Shown here: in pieces, positions 1 to 8,583 of the stretch | How positions within the stretch are numbered: position 1 is the first letter of the stretch | Layout of the letters: the number at the start of each line of letters is the position of its first letter | Source of the DNA: Paracoccaceae bacterium | GTDB taxonomy: Bacteria > Pseudomonadota > Alphaproteobacteria > Rhodobacterales > Rhodobacteraceae | Length of the DNA stretch: 64,000 nucleotides | Reading direction: 5' to 3' | NCBI GenBank assembly: GCA_018223125.1 | Contig: JAAEZA010000001.1 | Coordinates: 179,017-243,016 of the forward strand | Position numbers and translations under genes: made by a program | Notes under the pieces: generated by a model | What the model saw: only the letters and a program-made list of their open reading frames with translations | Database searches by the model: none | Told to the model about the DNA's origin: nothing

Positions 1-321
1 CAGGTAAACCGTGCCAACCATCGGAGAGGTCACTGCGCCCGGATCATCTGCCGGATCGTTGGATGCCGGGGCTGCTGCCGGTGCGGCAGGGGCCGTGGCG
101 GGGGCTGCTGCTGCCGGTGCAGCAGGGGCTGCCGGCGCTGCAAAAGCTTGTTGCGGGGCCGACACTGTCGTTGTCGCCGCGTAGCGTGTGACGCGCACGT
201 TCAAGCTCGAATTGTCGTCATAGTCCCGTTTGACCTGAATTTCAGCTAGGTCTTTGGCACTGACAAGATCAGAAAGTGCTTCGATAAAGGCGACGTCGGC
301 GTCCTGGTGTTTTTTTGACAT
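1..321 (-). CDS. accB: Biotin carboxyl carrier protein of acetyl-CoA carboxylase (N-terminal part; runs off window)
   Basis: The gene is partial: 107 codons are visible and the C-terminus lies beyond base 1. AccB carries the biotin that AccC carboxylates in the first step of fatty-acid synthesis. The visible protein has an N-terminal helical segment (start MSKKHQDADVAFIEAL), a 40-residue Ala/Pro linker, and then the start of the biotinyl domain, where MVGTVYL is the typical first strand. The biotin lysine is outside the window. The ATG at 321 is preceded by AAGGA about 8 nt upstream. In many proteobacteria aroQ lies directly upstream of accB. Here a DsbA-like gene does, and aroQ is about 50 kb away. 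Confidence 0.9.
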   Translation of the reverse strand, partial: MSKKHQDADVAFIEALSDLVSAKDLAEIQVKRDYDDNSSLNVRVTRYAATTTVSAPQQAFAAPAAPAAPAAAAPATAPAAPAAAPASNDPADDPGAVTSPMVGTVYL

Positions 322-439
322 CAAGGGGTCCTTAACCTGTGGGCGTCTGTCTGAATGCAGACGTATCCGTCTATATAGGGGGTTTCTCTGCGCGATAAAA
401 GCACAGAGTGGTGATGGGTTTTTGGCGGTGCTACAGAGA

Positions 440-1180
440 CTAGCCGCGCACCTCTGCGACAATGGATTGCATCTCCCGCAAGGGCAGATAACCGCGCAGG
501 ATGGTATCTTCAATCACAAAAGAGGGTGTGCCGGTGACTTGCAGCTTCTGGCTGAGGCTGCGCACACGGGCGATATGGTCTGTCACTTCGGCGCTGTCGA
601 GCAGCGGTTTCAGGGGGGCAAAATCAATACCGGCTTCTTCGGTCAGCATCGGCATAGTCTGTTGGTTCACCGGCCCCTGAAATGTCATCAGCACATCATG
701 CAGGGCGTGGTATGCTTCGTCGCCGTAATGGCGCAGCGTGGCAATGGCCAGACGGGAAGACGCATCACTGTCCGCCCCCAGAATGGGCAGTTCCTTCACG
801 ACCCAGCGGATGTTGCCATCGGCCTTCAGCAGTTCGGCCATATCGGAATGGGCCTTGCGACAATAGCCGCAGCGGTAGTCCAGAAACTCTACGATGGTGA
901 TGTCGCCGTCGGGGTTGCCCCCCACATATGAAATACCGTCGTTGAAGATTTCATCCGAATTCTGCGAAAGAATTTGCGCATCTGCCTGCGATTCGGCTTG
1001 TTGTTCACGGTCGCGCAGAACCTGCATGGCTTCCAGAAGGACTTCGGGATTGTCCAGAAGATAGGCGCGGACCTCTTCCCGAAAGCTGGCCCGCTCTTGG
1101 GATGTCAGATTGTCCAGATCACTGGCCACGGCGGGAACCGCAAGGGCACTGATCAGGGCGGCGATTTTCAAAGATTTCAT
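440..1180 (-). CDS. DsbA-family periplasmic thiol-disulfide oxidoreductase
   Basis: This 246-residue protein has a signal peptide (residues 1-20, ending AVAS). A helical N-terminal segment at 21-80, rich in Glu and Gln, resembles the extra domain of ScsC/Com1-type DsbA proteins. A thioredoxin fold follows with active site CGYC (C104, C107) and a cis-proline loop TGTP (P219). It should act in the periplasm on disulfides, as an oxidase or isomerase; the sequence does not decide which. An upstream in-frame ATG at 1195 is possible. The ATG at 1180 was preferred because it starts a normal signal peptide (MKSLKIAALISAL). It is divergent from the aminotransferase at 1420. Confidence 0.85.
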   Translation of the reverse strand: MKSLKIAALISALAVPAVASDLDNLTSQERASFREEVRAYLLDNPEVLLEAMQVLRDREQQAESQADAQILSQNSDEIFNDGISYVGGNPDGDITIVEFLDYRCGYCRKAHSDMAELLKADGNIRWVVKELPILGADSDASSRLAIATLRHYGDEAYHALHDVLMTFQGPVNQQTMPMLTEEAGIDFAPLKPLLDSAEVTDHIARVRSLSQKLQVTGTPSFVIEDTILRGYLPLREMQSIVAEVRG

Positions 1181-1419
1181 GGAAGGTCCGATCATTCCTG
1201 GTCCGTTTTAATTTGGCTTTGGGCGGTTCAATGCACGGTTTTCGCGCGTCACCCTGATACGTTAGCGCCCGTTTGCCATAAATCGGGGGGCGGTGAAAGT
1301 TCGATTCCACTTAAGCCCGCCGTCAAAGCCGGAAAGCGGGCTGCTATTGGCCCTATTGACGGCACACCCGCCGCCTGAAACAAACTGCGCGCAACAAGAT
1401 GCAGTGTAGGAGCGACAGG

Positions 1420-2571
1420 ATGCGGATTTCAAGTCGGGGCGCGGTTGATCCCTTTATTGTGATGGACGTGATGGAGGCCGCTCAGAAAGAAGAGGCAAAG
1501 GGCCGTTCGATCATTCACATGGAAGTGGGCCAGCCCGGAACCGCTGCGCCGCAGGCTGCGCGGGATCTGCTGAGCGCGGAAATGGCGAAAGACCCGATGG
1601 GATACACTGTGGCCTTGGGGCGTCCTGATCTGCGCGCCCGTATCGCACAGCTTTACAAGGACTGGTACGGCGTGACCCTGTCGCCGGACCGCATTATCGT
1701 CACTGCCGGATCATCCGCTGCCTTCACGCTGGCTTTTACCACGCTGTTTGATGCAAACGAACGGGTGGCCATCGGGGAGCCGGGCTATCCAAGCTACCGC
1801 AACATCCTGAAAGCCCTGTCGCTGGAGCCTGTGGGCATCCAGACCCAAGCGGAAAACCGCTACCAGCCGAGCCTTGCGGACGTGAAAGCCGTGCCTGATC
1901 TTGCGGGATTGCTGGTGGCCAGTCCGGCCAACCCGTCGGGCACCATGCTGGACAAACCGGCATTGAAAGAGTTGATGGACCACTGCGCCGCGCAGGATAT
2001 CGCCTTTATCTCTGACGAGATTTACCACGGTATCCAGTATGAAGGCCGCGCCGTTTCCGCGCTGGAAATCAGTGAGGATGTGTTCGTGATCAACTCTTTC
2101 TCGAAATATTTCTCCATGACTGGGTGGCGGATCGGCTGGATGGTGGTGCCGGAAACCCATGTTCGCGCGGTGGAACGTCTGGCGCAGAATATGTTTATCT
2201 GCGCCCCCCATGCCGCCCAGATTGCCGCGCTCGGGGCGATGGACGCCGAAGCAGAACTGACCGAAAACTTTGCCGTTTACGCCGAAAACCGCCGCTTGAT
2301 GCTGGAAGAACTGCCCAAGATGGGGTTCGACCGGATCGCACCGCCGGACGGGGCGTTCTATGTTTATGCCGACATCACCCGCTGGAGCGATGACAGCGCC
2401 GCGTTTTGCGTCGAAATCCTGCGGGACGCCGGTGTTTCCGTAACACCGGGGCTGGATTTTGATCCGAAACGCGGGCATCAGACGATCCGGTTTTCCTATG
2501 CGCGTTCTGCTGCGGATATACGTGAAGGGCTGGACCGTCTTGCCGCCTTTATGGCGAAACGGGGCAAATAG
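1420..2571 (+). CDS. PLP-dependent class I/II aminotransferase (aspartate aminotransferase fold)
   Basis: The 383-residue protein is a fold-type I aminotransferase. The PLP lysine is in SFSKYFSMTGWRIG (K229). The cofactor-contacting residues are in SPANPSGT (N171) and SDEIYHG (D199, Y202), and a C-terminal substrate-binding arginine is in IRFSYA. The substrate cannot be told from the sequence; aromatic, alanine or aspartate donors are all possible. The ATG at 1420 was chosen because AGGAG lies 8 nt upstream. The in-frame ATG at 1399 has no comparable site. prfB follows 64 nt downstream on the same strand. Confidence 0.88.
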   Translation: MRISSRGAVDPFIVMDVMEAAQKEEAKGRSIIHMEVGQPGTAAPQAARDLLSAEMAKDPMGYTVALGRPDLRARIAQLYKDWYGVTLSPDRIIVTAGSSAAFTLAFTTLFDANERVAIGEPGYPSYRNILKALSLEPVGIQTQAENRYQPSLADVKAVPDLAGLLVASPANPSGTMLDKPALKELMDHCAAQDIAFISDEIYHGIQYEGRAVSALEISEDVFVINSFSKYFSMTGWRIGWMVVPETHVRAVERLAQNMFICAPHAAQIAALGAMDAEAELTENFAVYAENRRLMLEELPKMGFDRIAPPDGAFYVYADITRWSDDSAAFCVEILRDAGVSVTPGLDFDPKRGHQTIRFSYARSAADIREGLDRLAAFMAKRGK

Positions 2572-2635
2572 CAGACTTTACCAATGGCCTGTGCAGATGT
2601 ATCTAGCGGCCTGACAGATCAAGGACATCCGAGTT

Positions 2636-3763
2636 ATGCGTGCAGAAATCGAAAATATCGCGGCCAATATCGGCAATTCGCTGGAATTGCTGAAGCAGCG
2701 CATGGATTGGGAAACCGCCGAGCACCGGCTGGAAGAATTCAACGCCATGTCCGAAGATCCCGATCTTTGGAATGATCCTGACAAGGCCCAAAAACTGATG
2801 CGCGAACGTCAGGCGCTGGTGGATGCGATGGGGACTTATACATCCCTGAAGCAGGAACTAACGGATAATCTGGACCTGATTGAATTGGGCGAGATGGAAG
2901 ACGACGCCGATGTCGTTGCCGAAGCAGAAGAAGCGATCCGCAAACTGGCCAAGGTTGCAGCGCAAAAGGAACTCGAAGCCCTTCTGGACGGCGAGGCCGA
3001 CGCCAATGACACCTTCCTTGAAATCAACGCAGGGGCAGGGGGTACGGAAAGCTGTGACTGGGCCTCCATGCTGGCGCGGATGTATGTGCGTTGGGCCGAA
3101 AAACAGGGCTATAAGGTTGAGGTCCAATCCGAACAACCCGGCGACGAGGCGGGGATCAAATCCGTTTCTTACAAGATTTCAGGCCATAATGCCTATGGCT
3201 GGCTGAAATCCGAAAGCGGTGTGCACCGTCTGGTGCGGATTTCTCCGTTTGATTCCGCTGCGAAACGGCACACGTCGTTTACGTCGGTCTGGGTCTATCC
3301 TGTGGTGGACGACAATATTGAAATCGAGGTGAATCCGGCGGACATCCGCATTGATACCTATCGCTCCTCCGGTGCGGGTGGTCAGCACGTGAACACCACG
3401 GATTCGGCGGTCCGGATCACCCACCACCCGACCGGCATCGTTGTGACAAGTTCGGAGAAATCCCAGCACCAGAACCGCGACATCGCCATGAAGGCGCTGA
3501 AATCGCGTCTTTACCAGATGGAGCTGGACCGCCGCTCTGCCAGTATCAACGAAGCCCATGAAAACAAGGGCGATGCAGGGTGGGGCAACCAGATCCGATC
3601 CTACGTTCTGCAGCCATATCAGATGGTTAAGGATCTGCGTACGAATTATGAAACCTCTGACACCAAGGGTGTTCTGGACGGGGATCTGACCCCGTTTATG
3701 GAGGCGGTTCTGGCGCAGGATGTGGCAGGCATGTCCCGCGCGGACGCACAAGGCGAAGGCTGA
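2636..3763 (+). CDS. prfB: Peptide chain release factor 2
   Basis: RF2 reads UAA and UGA stop codons and triggers peptide release. The 375-residue protein has the family length. It shows the stop-codon recognition tripeptide SPF (residues 203-205) and the catalytic GGQ (248-250, in SGAGGQHVNTTDSAV). The reading frame is continuous: the in-frame UGA and +1 frameshift that autoregulates prfB in many bacteria is absent from the N-terminal region. The ATG at 2636 has AAGGA about 10 nt upstream. It converges on the lysE-type gene, with a hairpin between the two. Confidence 0.97.
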   Translation: MRAEIENIAANIGNSLELLKQRMDWETAEHRLEEFNAMSEDPDLWNDPDKAQKLMRERQALVDAMGTYTSLKQELTDNLDLIELGEMEDDADVVAEAEEAIRKLAKVAAQKELEALLDGEADANDTFLEINAGAGGTESCDWASMLARMYVRWAEKQGYKVEVQSEQPGDEAGIKSVSYKISGHNAYGWLKSESGVHRLVRISPFDSAAKRHTSFTSVWVYPVVDDNIEIEVNPADIRIDTYRSSGAGGQHVNTTDSAVRITHHPTGIVVTSSEKSQHQNRDIAMKALKSRLYQMELDRRSASINEAHENKGDAGWGNQIRSYVLQPYQMVKDLRTNYETSDTKGVLDGDLTPFMEAVLAQDVAGMSRADAQGEG

Positions 3764-3771
3764 TTGCACTA

Positions 3772-3794
3772 CGCCCTGTCAGGCTGACAGGGCG
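3772..3794. terminator. Hairpin between convergent prfB and LysE-family gene
   Basis: A perfect 10-bp stem, CGCCCTGTCA and its complement with a 3-nt loop, lies immediately after prfB and includes the stop codon of the convergent LysE-family gene. No U-tract follows on either strand, so intrinsic termination would be weak. A role in blocking read-through or protecting 3' ends is inferred from its position. Confidence 0.5.
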
Positions 3795-4366
3795 GCAAGC
3801 CCGACCACTGCAATCATAGAGATAGCCATCGCAACATTGATCATTCGCTGTTTGGCGGGCGGCAGGTTCAGCCGTTTCAGGGACGCGCCCGACCAGAGCC
3901 AGCCGAAATGCACCGGAACCCAGATCAGGTTGATGATCGTAAACTTGATCAGGACTTCGGCCAGCAGCGCATCGGGCCAGAGAACGAAACCGGAAAACAG
4001 CGTGGTTCCAACCACATATGCCTTGGGGTTGATCGCCTGAAGCGTGACAGCCGCCCAGAAACCCGGTTGTTTGCGTGCTTCGATAAAGGCGATTTTTGTA
4101 CCCGCCAGCGCGATGCGGGCCGCCAGATACAACAGATAGAGCGTGGAAAGTGTCAGCAACGCAAGCCGCAACCCGTTGATCTGGAAAGCAATTGCGGCGA
4201 GGCCCGAAACCACCGCAAGCGAGACAAGGTTTGATCCGACAAACAGCCCCGCCACATAAGGCCATCCGGCGCGAAATCCGTAGGCCGCGCCAAGTCCTGC
4301 CGTCGACAGAACCCCCGGTCCCGGAGTGATCAGCAACAGCAGCACGGCAAAAGTAAAAGTAATCAT
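3779..4366 (-). CDS. LysE/RhtB-family amino-acid exporter
   Basis: The 195-residue inner-membrane protein has about six hydrophobic segments. The N-terminal LITPGPGVL motif is the LysE/RhtB signature (TPGP). This family exports amino acids or small amines by proton antiport; the substrate is unknown. Its ATG overlaps the stop of the upstream GMC oxidoreductase gene by 4 nt (ATGA), so the two are translationally coupled. Export of a product or a toxic analogue of the oxidoreductase pathway is a reasonable inference. Confidence 0.88.
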   Translation of the reverse strand: MITFTFAVLLLLITPGPGVLSTAGLGAAYGFRAGWPYVAGLFVGSNLVSLAVVSGLAAIAFQINGLRLALLTLSTLYLLYLAARIALAGTKIAFIEARKQPGFWAAVTLQAINPKAYVVGTTLFSGFVLWPDALLAEVLIKFTIINLIWVPVHFGWLWSGASLKRLNLPPAKQRMINVAMAISMIAVVGLAALSA

Positions 4367-5991
4367 GACTGAAACGCAAAACTGGCGTGAAACGGGGCGA
4401 GCGGTTCGGTGCCGGTAATGCGATCGGCAATCTTGGCAGCGATCATCTGGGTTGGCGCATTCAGATTGCCGCTCGGGATCATCGGCATCAAAGAGGCATC
4501 CACCACCCGCAATCCTTCGGTTCCGTGCACGCGGCCTTCATCGTCGGTCACCGCATCAGGCCCGTCGCCCATCTTGCAGGTGCCGCAAGGGTGGAAATCG
4601 GTTTCCGTATTTTGCCTGACCCAGGCAGAAATCCGGTCGGGATCGCGGGCAGCGCCACTGTCGAACAGCTCCGCGCCAGCCAGTCCTTGAAAGGCTTTTT
4701 GCGATACAAGATCCCGCACCATTCCAACACCTTCCGCCAGTTCCGAAAGGTCTGCGCTGTCCTGTAAGTAGTTGAACTTGATCAGCGGCCTATCCGCCGG
4801 ATTTGCGCTGGCCAATGTGACAGCACCGCGGGAGCGGGGGCGCAGAAGGTCTACATGGAAGGAAAAGGCCTGATTAACCGTGATTTCGTCGCCGTTATAT
4901 TCAAAGCCCATTGGGCCGAAATGATATTGCAGGTTTGGATAGGGCGTATCGCGGTTGGAGCGCACAAGCCCGCCCGCTTCCCAGATATTGCTGGCAGCCG
5001 CCCCCTTGCGGGTAAAAAGCCACCACGCCCCGGCCAAGCCTTTGCGCAAAGGATGGTTGATGCGGTGGATTGGATAGCGTTTCAGGCTTTCAAACTGCAT
5101 GATAAACGTCGGGTGGTCCATGAGGTTGCGCCCCACGCCCCGAAGGTTCACCCGACAGCCGATCCCGATTTTTCGCAGATCCTCCGCAGGCCCGATACCT
5201 GCCAGCAGCAGCATCTGCGCGGAATTGATCGCCCCTGCGGACAGGATCACCTCGCCCGCTTTGACGGTGTGATTTTCCCCGCGTCTGCTGTAGGTTACGC
5301 CTGTTGCACGGTTCCCCTCAAACGTGATGCTCCGCACCTGCGCCCGCGTGATCAGCGATAGATTCCCGCGGGCAAGGGCGGGGCGCAGGTGGGCCACCGC
5401 AGCAGAACACCGCCGCCCGTTCCACCGTGTCGCATCGAAGCGGGCCACCCCTTCGGGATTATAACCGTTCAGATCGTCAGAGCTTCCCTGTCCGGCCTGT
5501 TCCCCTGCATCCAGAAAAGCATCATAGAGCGGATTGTCATAGCTGCCTTTGGTAACCCCCAAGGGCCCCGATCCACCGCGCCACGCATCAGCCCCGCGAT
5601 CTGAAGTTTCTCCCGCTTTGAAATAGGGCAGGCAATGGGCATAAGACCAATCGGCCAGCCCGTAATTCCCGGCCCAATTGTCATAGTCCAGCGGATGACC
5701 CCGCATGTAAACCATCGAGTTTATGGAGGAAGACCCGCCGACGACTTTTCCGCGCGGGCAGGCGATGCTGCGGTTGTCTAGCCCATTGTCCGCTTCTGCC
5801 TGATAGTTCCAGTTGATTTTCGGATCGCGCCACGCCCTGTAAACACCGGCCGGAATATGGATCATGATATCGCGGTCCGGTGGGCCTGCTTCTAGCACCA
5901 GAACGGATTTGGACGTGTCCGCCCCCAGTTTGTTGGCCAGTACGCACCCCGCCGATCCGGCGCCCACGATGATGTAGTCAAAACTGTCCAT
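4363..5991 (-). CDS. GMC-family FAD-dependent oxidoreductase (choline/alcohol dehydrogenase-like)
   Basis: The 542-residue protein opens with the FAD-binding Rossmann motif GAGSAG (residues 10-15). It contains the GMC signatures GGSSSINSMVYMRG and LSAGAINSAQMLLLAGIG. The C-terminal catalytic pair is H467 (HPCGTCKMG) and N511 (GNLNAPT), matching the His/Asn pair of choline oxidase. It oxidises an alcohol to an aldehyde. BetA-type choline dehydrogenase is one possibility, but no betB or betI lies nearby, so the substrate is left open. An in-frame ATG exists at 6000. The ATG at 5991 was preferred because GAGGGG lies 9 nt upstream. Confidence 0.88.
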   Translation of the reverse strand: MDSFDYIIVGAGSAGCVLANKLGADTSKSVLVLEAGPPDRDIMIHIPAGVYRAWRDPKINWNYQAEADNGLDNRSIACPRGKVVGGSSSINSMVYMRGHPLDYDNWAGNYGLADWSYAHCLPYFKAGETSDRGADAWRGGSGPLGVTKGSYDNPLYDAFLDAGEQAGQGSSDDLNGYNPEGVARFDATRWNGRRCSAAVAHLRPALARGNLSLITRAQVRSITFEGNRATGVTYSRRGENHTVKAGEVILSAGAINSAQMLLLAGIGPAEDLRKIGIGCRVNLRGVGRNLMDHPTFIMQFESLKRYPIHRINHPLRKGLAGAWWLFTRKGAAASNIWEAGGLVRSNRDTPYPNLQYHFGPMGFEYNGDEITVNQAFSFHVDLLRPRSRGAVTLASANPADRPLIKFNYLQDSADLSELAEGVGMVRDLVSQKAFQGLAGAELFDSGAARDPDRISAWVRQNTETDFHPCGTCKMGDGPDAVTDDEGRVHGTEGLRVVDASLMPMIPSGNLNAPTQMIAAKIADRITGTEPLAPFHASFAFQS

Positions 5992-6036
5992 TACTTGCAT
6001 CCCCTCTTGATGCAGATTTGAACATCAAGACACACC

Positions 6037-6062
6037 AAACCGCCAGCGCGAACCGGCGGTTT
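6037..6062 (-). terminator. Possible terminator after the 553-residue protein gene
   Basis: An 8-bp stem (AAACCGCC with GGCGGTTT) lies 26-51 nt beyond the stop codon of the gene at 6088-7749 and upstream of the GMC gene. The T-run after the stem on the minus strand is only three bases, so this is weak. Confidence 0.4.
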
Positions 6063-6087
6063 CGGGGAATATATTCTGCTGTGGGGT

Positions 6088-7749
6088 TCAGCCAGCGAGC
6101 CGGTCCTTGAAACCGTGACGGGCAGATTTCGAAATCGTGTAACTGTCCTGTTTGACCCGCAGAATTCGACCGTCGCGCATCAAACGGTTCAACGAACGGT
6201 TGGCCGCATCTTCGGAGATGTTGTTCTCTTCCATATAGCCACCGATGGTTTTGATGATCCGTTCCTGGCTGAAGCGGGGTTCGTTTTCAACGATGCTGAG
6301 GTAAGCGGCCGAGGCTTCCAGAAGTTCGTGAAGGGTATTTGCCCCGATCTTGCGGGCAAAGGCTTCGAAACCGTCTTCCGGTTGCGGGTCTGCCGGTGCT
6401 TCAACTGTTTCCTCCGCAGCTTCTGACGTGCTCGGGCGGACGATTTTCAGATCGGGTTTCGGATCCGCCCATGTTTCGGAGCGGCTTGCGCGGGGCAGGA
6501 ACTCAACGGCCTGGCTCTGGCCGTCAGCCGCGGACTTTTTTACGCGATCGGCTGCCTCCGCAGCATCGTCCGAGGCGACTCGCTGGTCTTTGCCCAGAAT
6601 GAGCGTTGCGATCGGGTTGCGGCCACGGGGCGTGCCGGATTTGGCGACAGGGCGGGTCAGTTGTACGGCCTCTTCGTGGTCTTGTTGTGCCTTGCTCATC
6701 CGGTTTTTGAACTCGCCCGGATCTACTTTGAGATCCTGAACTGTCGGACGTTCGGTGCGTGTTTGGGCCGGAGGTGTGCGCAGACGGCGTTCTGCCTCTG
6801 TCGCGGCGACAGCGGCTTTCAACCGTTTCATTGCATTGGACTTACGCGAATGGGCGGGTGTTTCCAGCTTGGAATTTGTCGTCTCCAGCAGCCGTTCCAG
6901 TGCTTCTTCTTCCCGCTTGATGGCATCGCGGGCGATTTCATCTGCATTCTCAACCGCAAGAATGCTGGTAACGGCTTGGGCAGCGGCTTCTGCATCTTCG
7001 CGGTAGCGTGCAGCTTCCTCTTCTTCAGCGGCCAGTGCTTCTTCTTCGGCCAGAGCCTGCAATTCTGCGGCAAGCTGGTCCTGTTCGGCTTCGGCTGATG
7101 CTGTGTTTTCAGCTTCATCCTCGAAGGTGTTCAGCTCTGTATCGTCAAATGCGAATGTATCTTCTTCATTTTCTTCCTCCGCATCAATCAGCGCAGAGGC
7201 TGGCAGGGCGGGTTCGGATTTCGCAGGCGCCAGCGCCCCGCGACGGGAAGAGAACACGGCGGCTTCAACGAAGGGCGAATCTTCCTTGGTCCGCGGGGCC
7301 GGTTTGGCCGGTGCTTTGGCTGCCTGTTCCTGACGTTTGGCAGAAATGGAACGGGTAGAGGCGAACAACGGAGTTTGATCAGAGCCTTCCCCAGCCGGTG
7401 TTTCAACGGCAGGATCGGTTTGGAACGGTGCAGGGTTGGGTTCGGCCGGTTTGTGTTGCGGGACGGGTTGCGCAGCTTCGTCGCTGTCAAGCACATCGGC
7501 CTTGCGCAGGGTGATGCCGGTATCCGTCACTTCAGCATCGACTTTGTAAGGGTTCGCATCCTTGGCAATCTGGTGTAGGGCGTCGTGATCCGGCTTCAGC
7601 GGCTCGCCCCCGAAGTAGCGGTCCTTCTGGGCAAGCTTACGGAAATATTCGGCGACCAGCTGCATCGTGGTGAAAGGATCGTCAAAGCCTTCCAGCGTGC
7701 AGGAGAAAGTGCCGTAGGACACTGTCATTATTTTTGGATGCGATTCCAT
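6088..7749 (-). CDS. Conserved Rhodobacterales protein of unknown function with C-terminal winged-helix-like segment
   Basis: The 553-residue protein is not assigned a function. Residues about 8-85 form a compact N-terminal domain (VSYGTFSCTLEGFDDPF). About 90-450 is acidic, Ala/Glu-rich and low-complexity, with likely coiled coil near 215-330. The last 90 residues (from FEAFARKIGANTLHELLEA) are again ordered. They contain a helical region followed by SEDAANRSLNRLMRDGRI and LRVKQDSYTI, which reads like a winged-helix recognition helix and wing. Relatives in public genomes are sometimes labelled chemotaxis protein CheA; no CheA domain is visible here. Four GTAGTA repeats lie directly upstream, and autoregulation is a testable idea. 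Confidence 0.8.
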   Translation of the reverse strand: MESHPKIMTVSYGTFSCTLEGFDDPFTTMQLVAEYFRKLAQKDRYFGGEPLKPDHDALHQIAKDANPYKVDAEVTDTGITLRKADVLDSDEAAQPVPQHKPAEPNPAPFQTDPAVETPAGEGSDQTPLFASTRSISAKRQEQAAKAPAKPAPRTKEDSPFVEAAVFSSRRGALAPAKSEPALPASALIDAEEENEEDTFAFDDTELNTFEDEAENTASAEAEQDQLAAELQALAEEEALAAEEEEAARYREDAEAAAQAVTSILAVENADEIARDAIKREEEALERLLETTNSKLETPAHSRKSNAMKRLKAAVAATEAERRLRTPPAQTRTERPTVQDLKVDPGEFKNRMSKAQQDHEEAVQLTRPVAKSGTPRGRNPIATLILGKDQRVASDDAAEAADRVKKSAADGQSQAVEFLPRASRSETWADPKPDLKIVRPSTSEAAEETVEAPADPQPEDGFEAFARKIGANTLHELLEASAAYLSIVENEPRFSQERIIKTIGGYMEENNISEDAANRSLNRLMRDGRILRVKQDSYTISKSARHGFKDRLAG

Positions 7750-7759
7750 GATAAAACCC

Positions 7760-7800
7760 TACTACTCGTTACTACTCTGATACTACGGTTAATTTACTAC
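7760..7800 (-). promoter_or_regulatory. Four helically phased GTAGTA repeats upstream of the 553-residue protein
   Basis: On the minus strand GTAGTA occurs at 7760-7765, 7770-7775, 7781-7786 and 7795-7800, with start-to-start spacing of 10, 11 and 14 bp. The two nearest the gene are part of a longer tandem, GAGTAGTA, with a 10-bp period. The array ends about 10 nt from the ATG at 7749. Spacing near one helical turn is typical of cooperative protein binding. The binding protein is unknown. Confidence 0.5.
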
Positions 7801-7887
7801 CTTGCGATGGCTCACCCTAGAAAAAAAGTCTAAAAGCTTCGTGAATCGCCGGGTAACGTGCCGGATTGAACCCGATTAGGAACCAAT

Positions 7888-8571
7888 TTGGAAGACTTCA
7901 GCCGCATTGTTCACACAGCGCCCGCCGTGTCCCTGCTCGGGGGTGGTGCAGCACGGGAATCAGATCTCAGAGAATCCCTTGATTTTGCACCACTTCTCGT
8001 CTGTGCGGACGGGGGGGCGAACTATGCGGTGGAATGGGGGATCAGACCGGCCGGAATCATTGGGGATATGGACAGTTTTCCGGATGGTTTACGCTGGGGA
8101 AACGACGCAGTTTTCGCCGGTGTTCCGGTGCTGGAACTGACAGATCAGAATACGACCGATTTTGAGAAGTGTCTTTCGGTGGTTCGGGCCCCTTTGGTGA
8201 TCGGCGTGGGCTTTTTGGGCAAGCGTCTGGACCATCAGCTTGCCGTTCTGAACGGTCTTTGCAAACATGCCGACCGTACAATCGTGCTGATCGGGGAAGA
8301 AGATATCGTGTTCCGCGCACCGCCCCTGTTCCGTGTCGATCTGCCCGCAGGCACCCGTGTTTCGCTGCATCCGCTGACGGGGTCGCAAGCCCGAAGCAAA
8401 GGATTGCGCTGGCCGGTCGAGGGGCTGGACTTTCAACCTGACGGCCGGATTGGCAGTTCGAACGCGGCGACCGGCGGGGAGATGCGGCTTGAAACCACGA
8501 ACGGGCATTTGCTTGTGATGTTGCCGCGCCCGTTTCTGGGCGCGGTCATCGGTGGGTTGGAAACGCTTTAG
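7888..8571 (+). CDS. thiN: Thiamine pyrophosphokinase
   Basis: This enzyme transfers pyrophosphate from ATP to thiamine, making TPP, the cofactor needed by PdhA and Tkt encoded in the same window. The 227-residue protein shows the N-terminal catalytic domain with ADGGAN and the family motif GDMDSF, followed by the second motif DQNTTDFEKCL and a C-terminal beta domain. The start is proposed as TTG at 7888, with AGGA 6 nt upstream; no ATG fits. It is divergent from the 553-residue protein gene and convergent with sdaA. Confidence 0.9.
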   Translation: MEDFSRIVHTAPAVSLLGGGAARESDLRESLDFAPLLVCADGGANYAVEWGIRPAGIIGDMDSFPDGLRWGNDAVFAGVPVLELTDQNTTDFEKCLSVVRAPLVIGVGFLGKRLDHQLAVLNGLCKHADRTIVLIGEEDIVFRAPPLFRVDLPAGTRVSLHPLTGSQARSKGLRWPVEGLDFQPDGRIGSSNAATGGEMRLETTNGHLLVMLPRPFLGAVIGGLETL

Positions 8572-8583
8572 TCTGATTTGGTG

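Noticed and set aside
1199-1419. Small RNA or terminator in the dsbA-aminotransferase spacer
   Set aside because: A 7-bp AGCCCGC/GCGGGCT stem is present around 1314-1342, but with no U-tract or other support.
2636-2760. Programmed +1 frameshift site in prfB
   Set aside because: The reading frame is open and continuous through the region where the in-frame UGA is normally found, so no frameshift is needed.
7888-8571. TPP riboswitch upstream of thiN
   Set aside because: No THI-box core (CTGAGA and ACCTGA-type elements) was seen in the 138-nt spacer.
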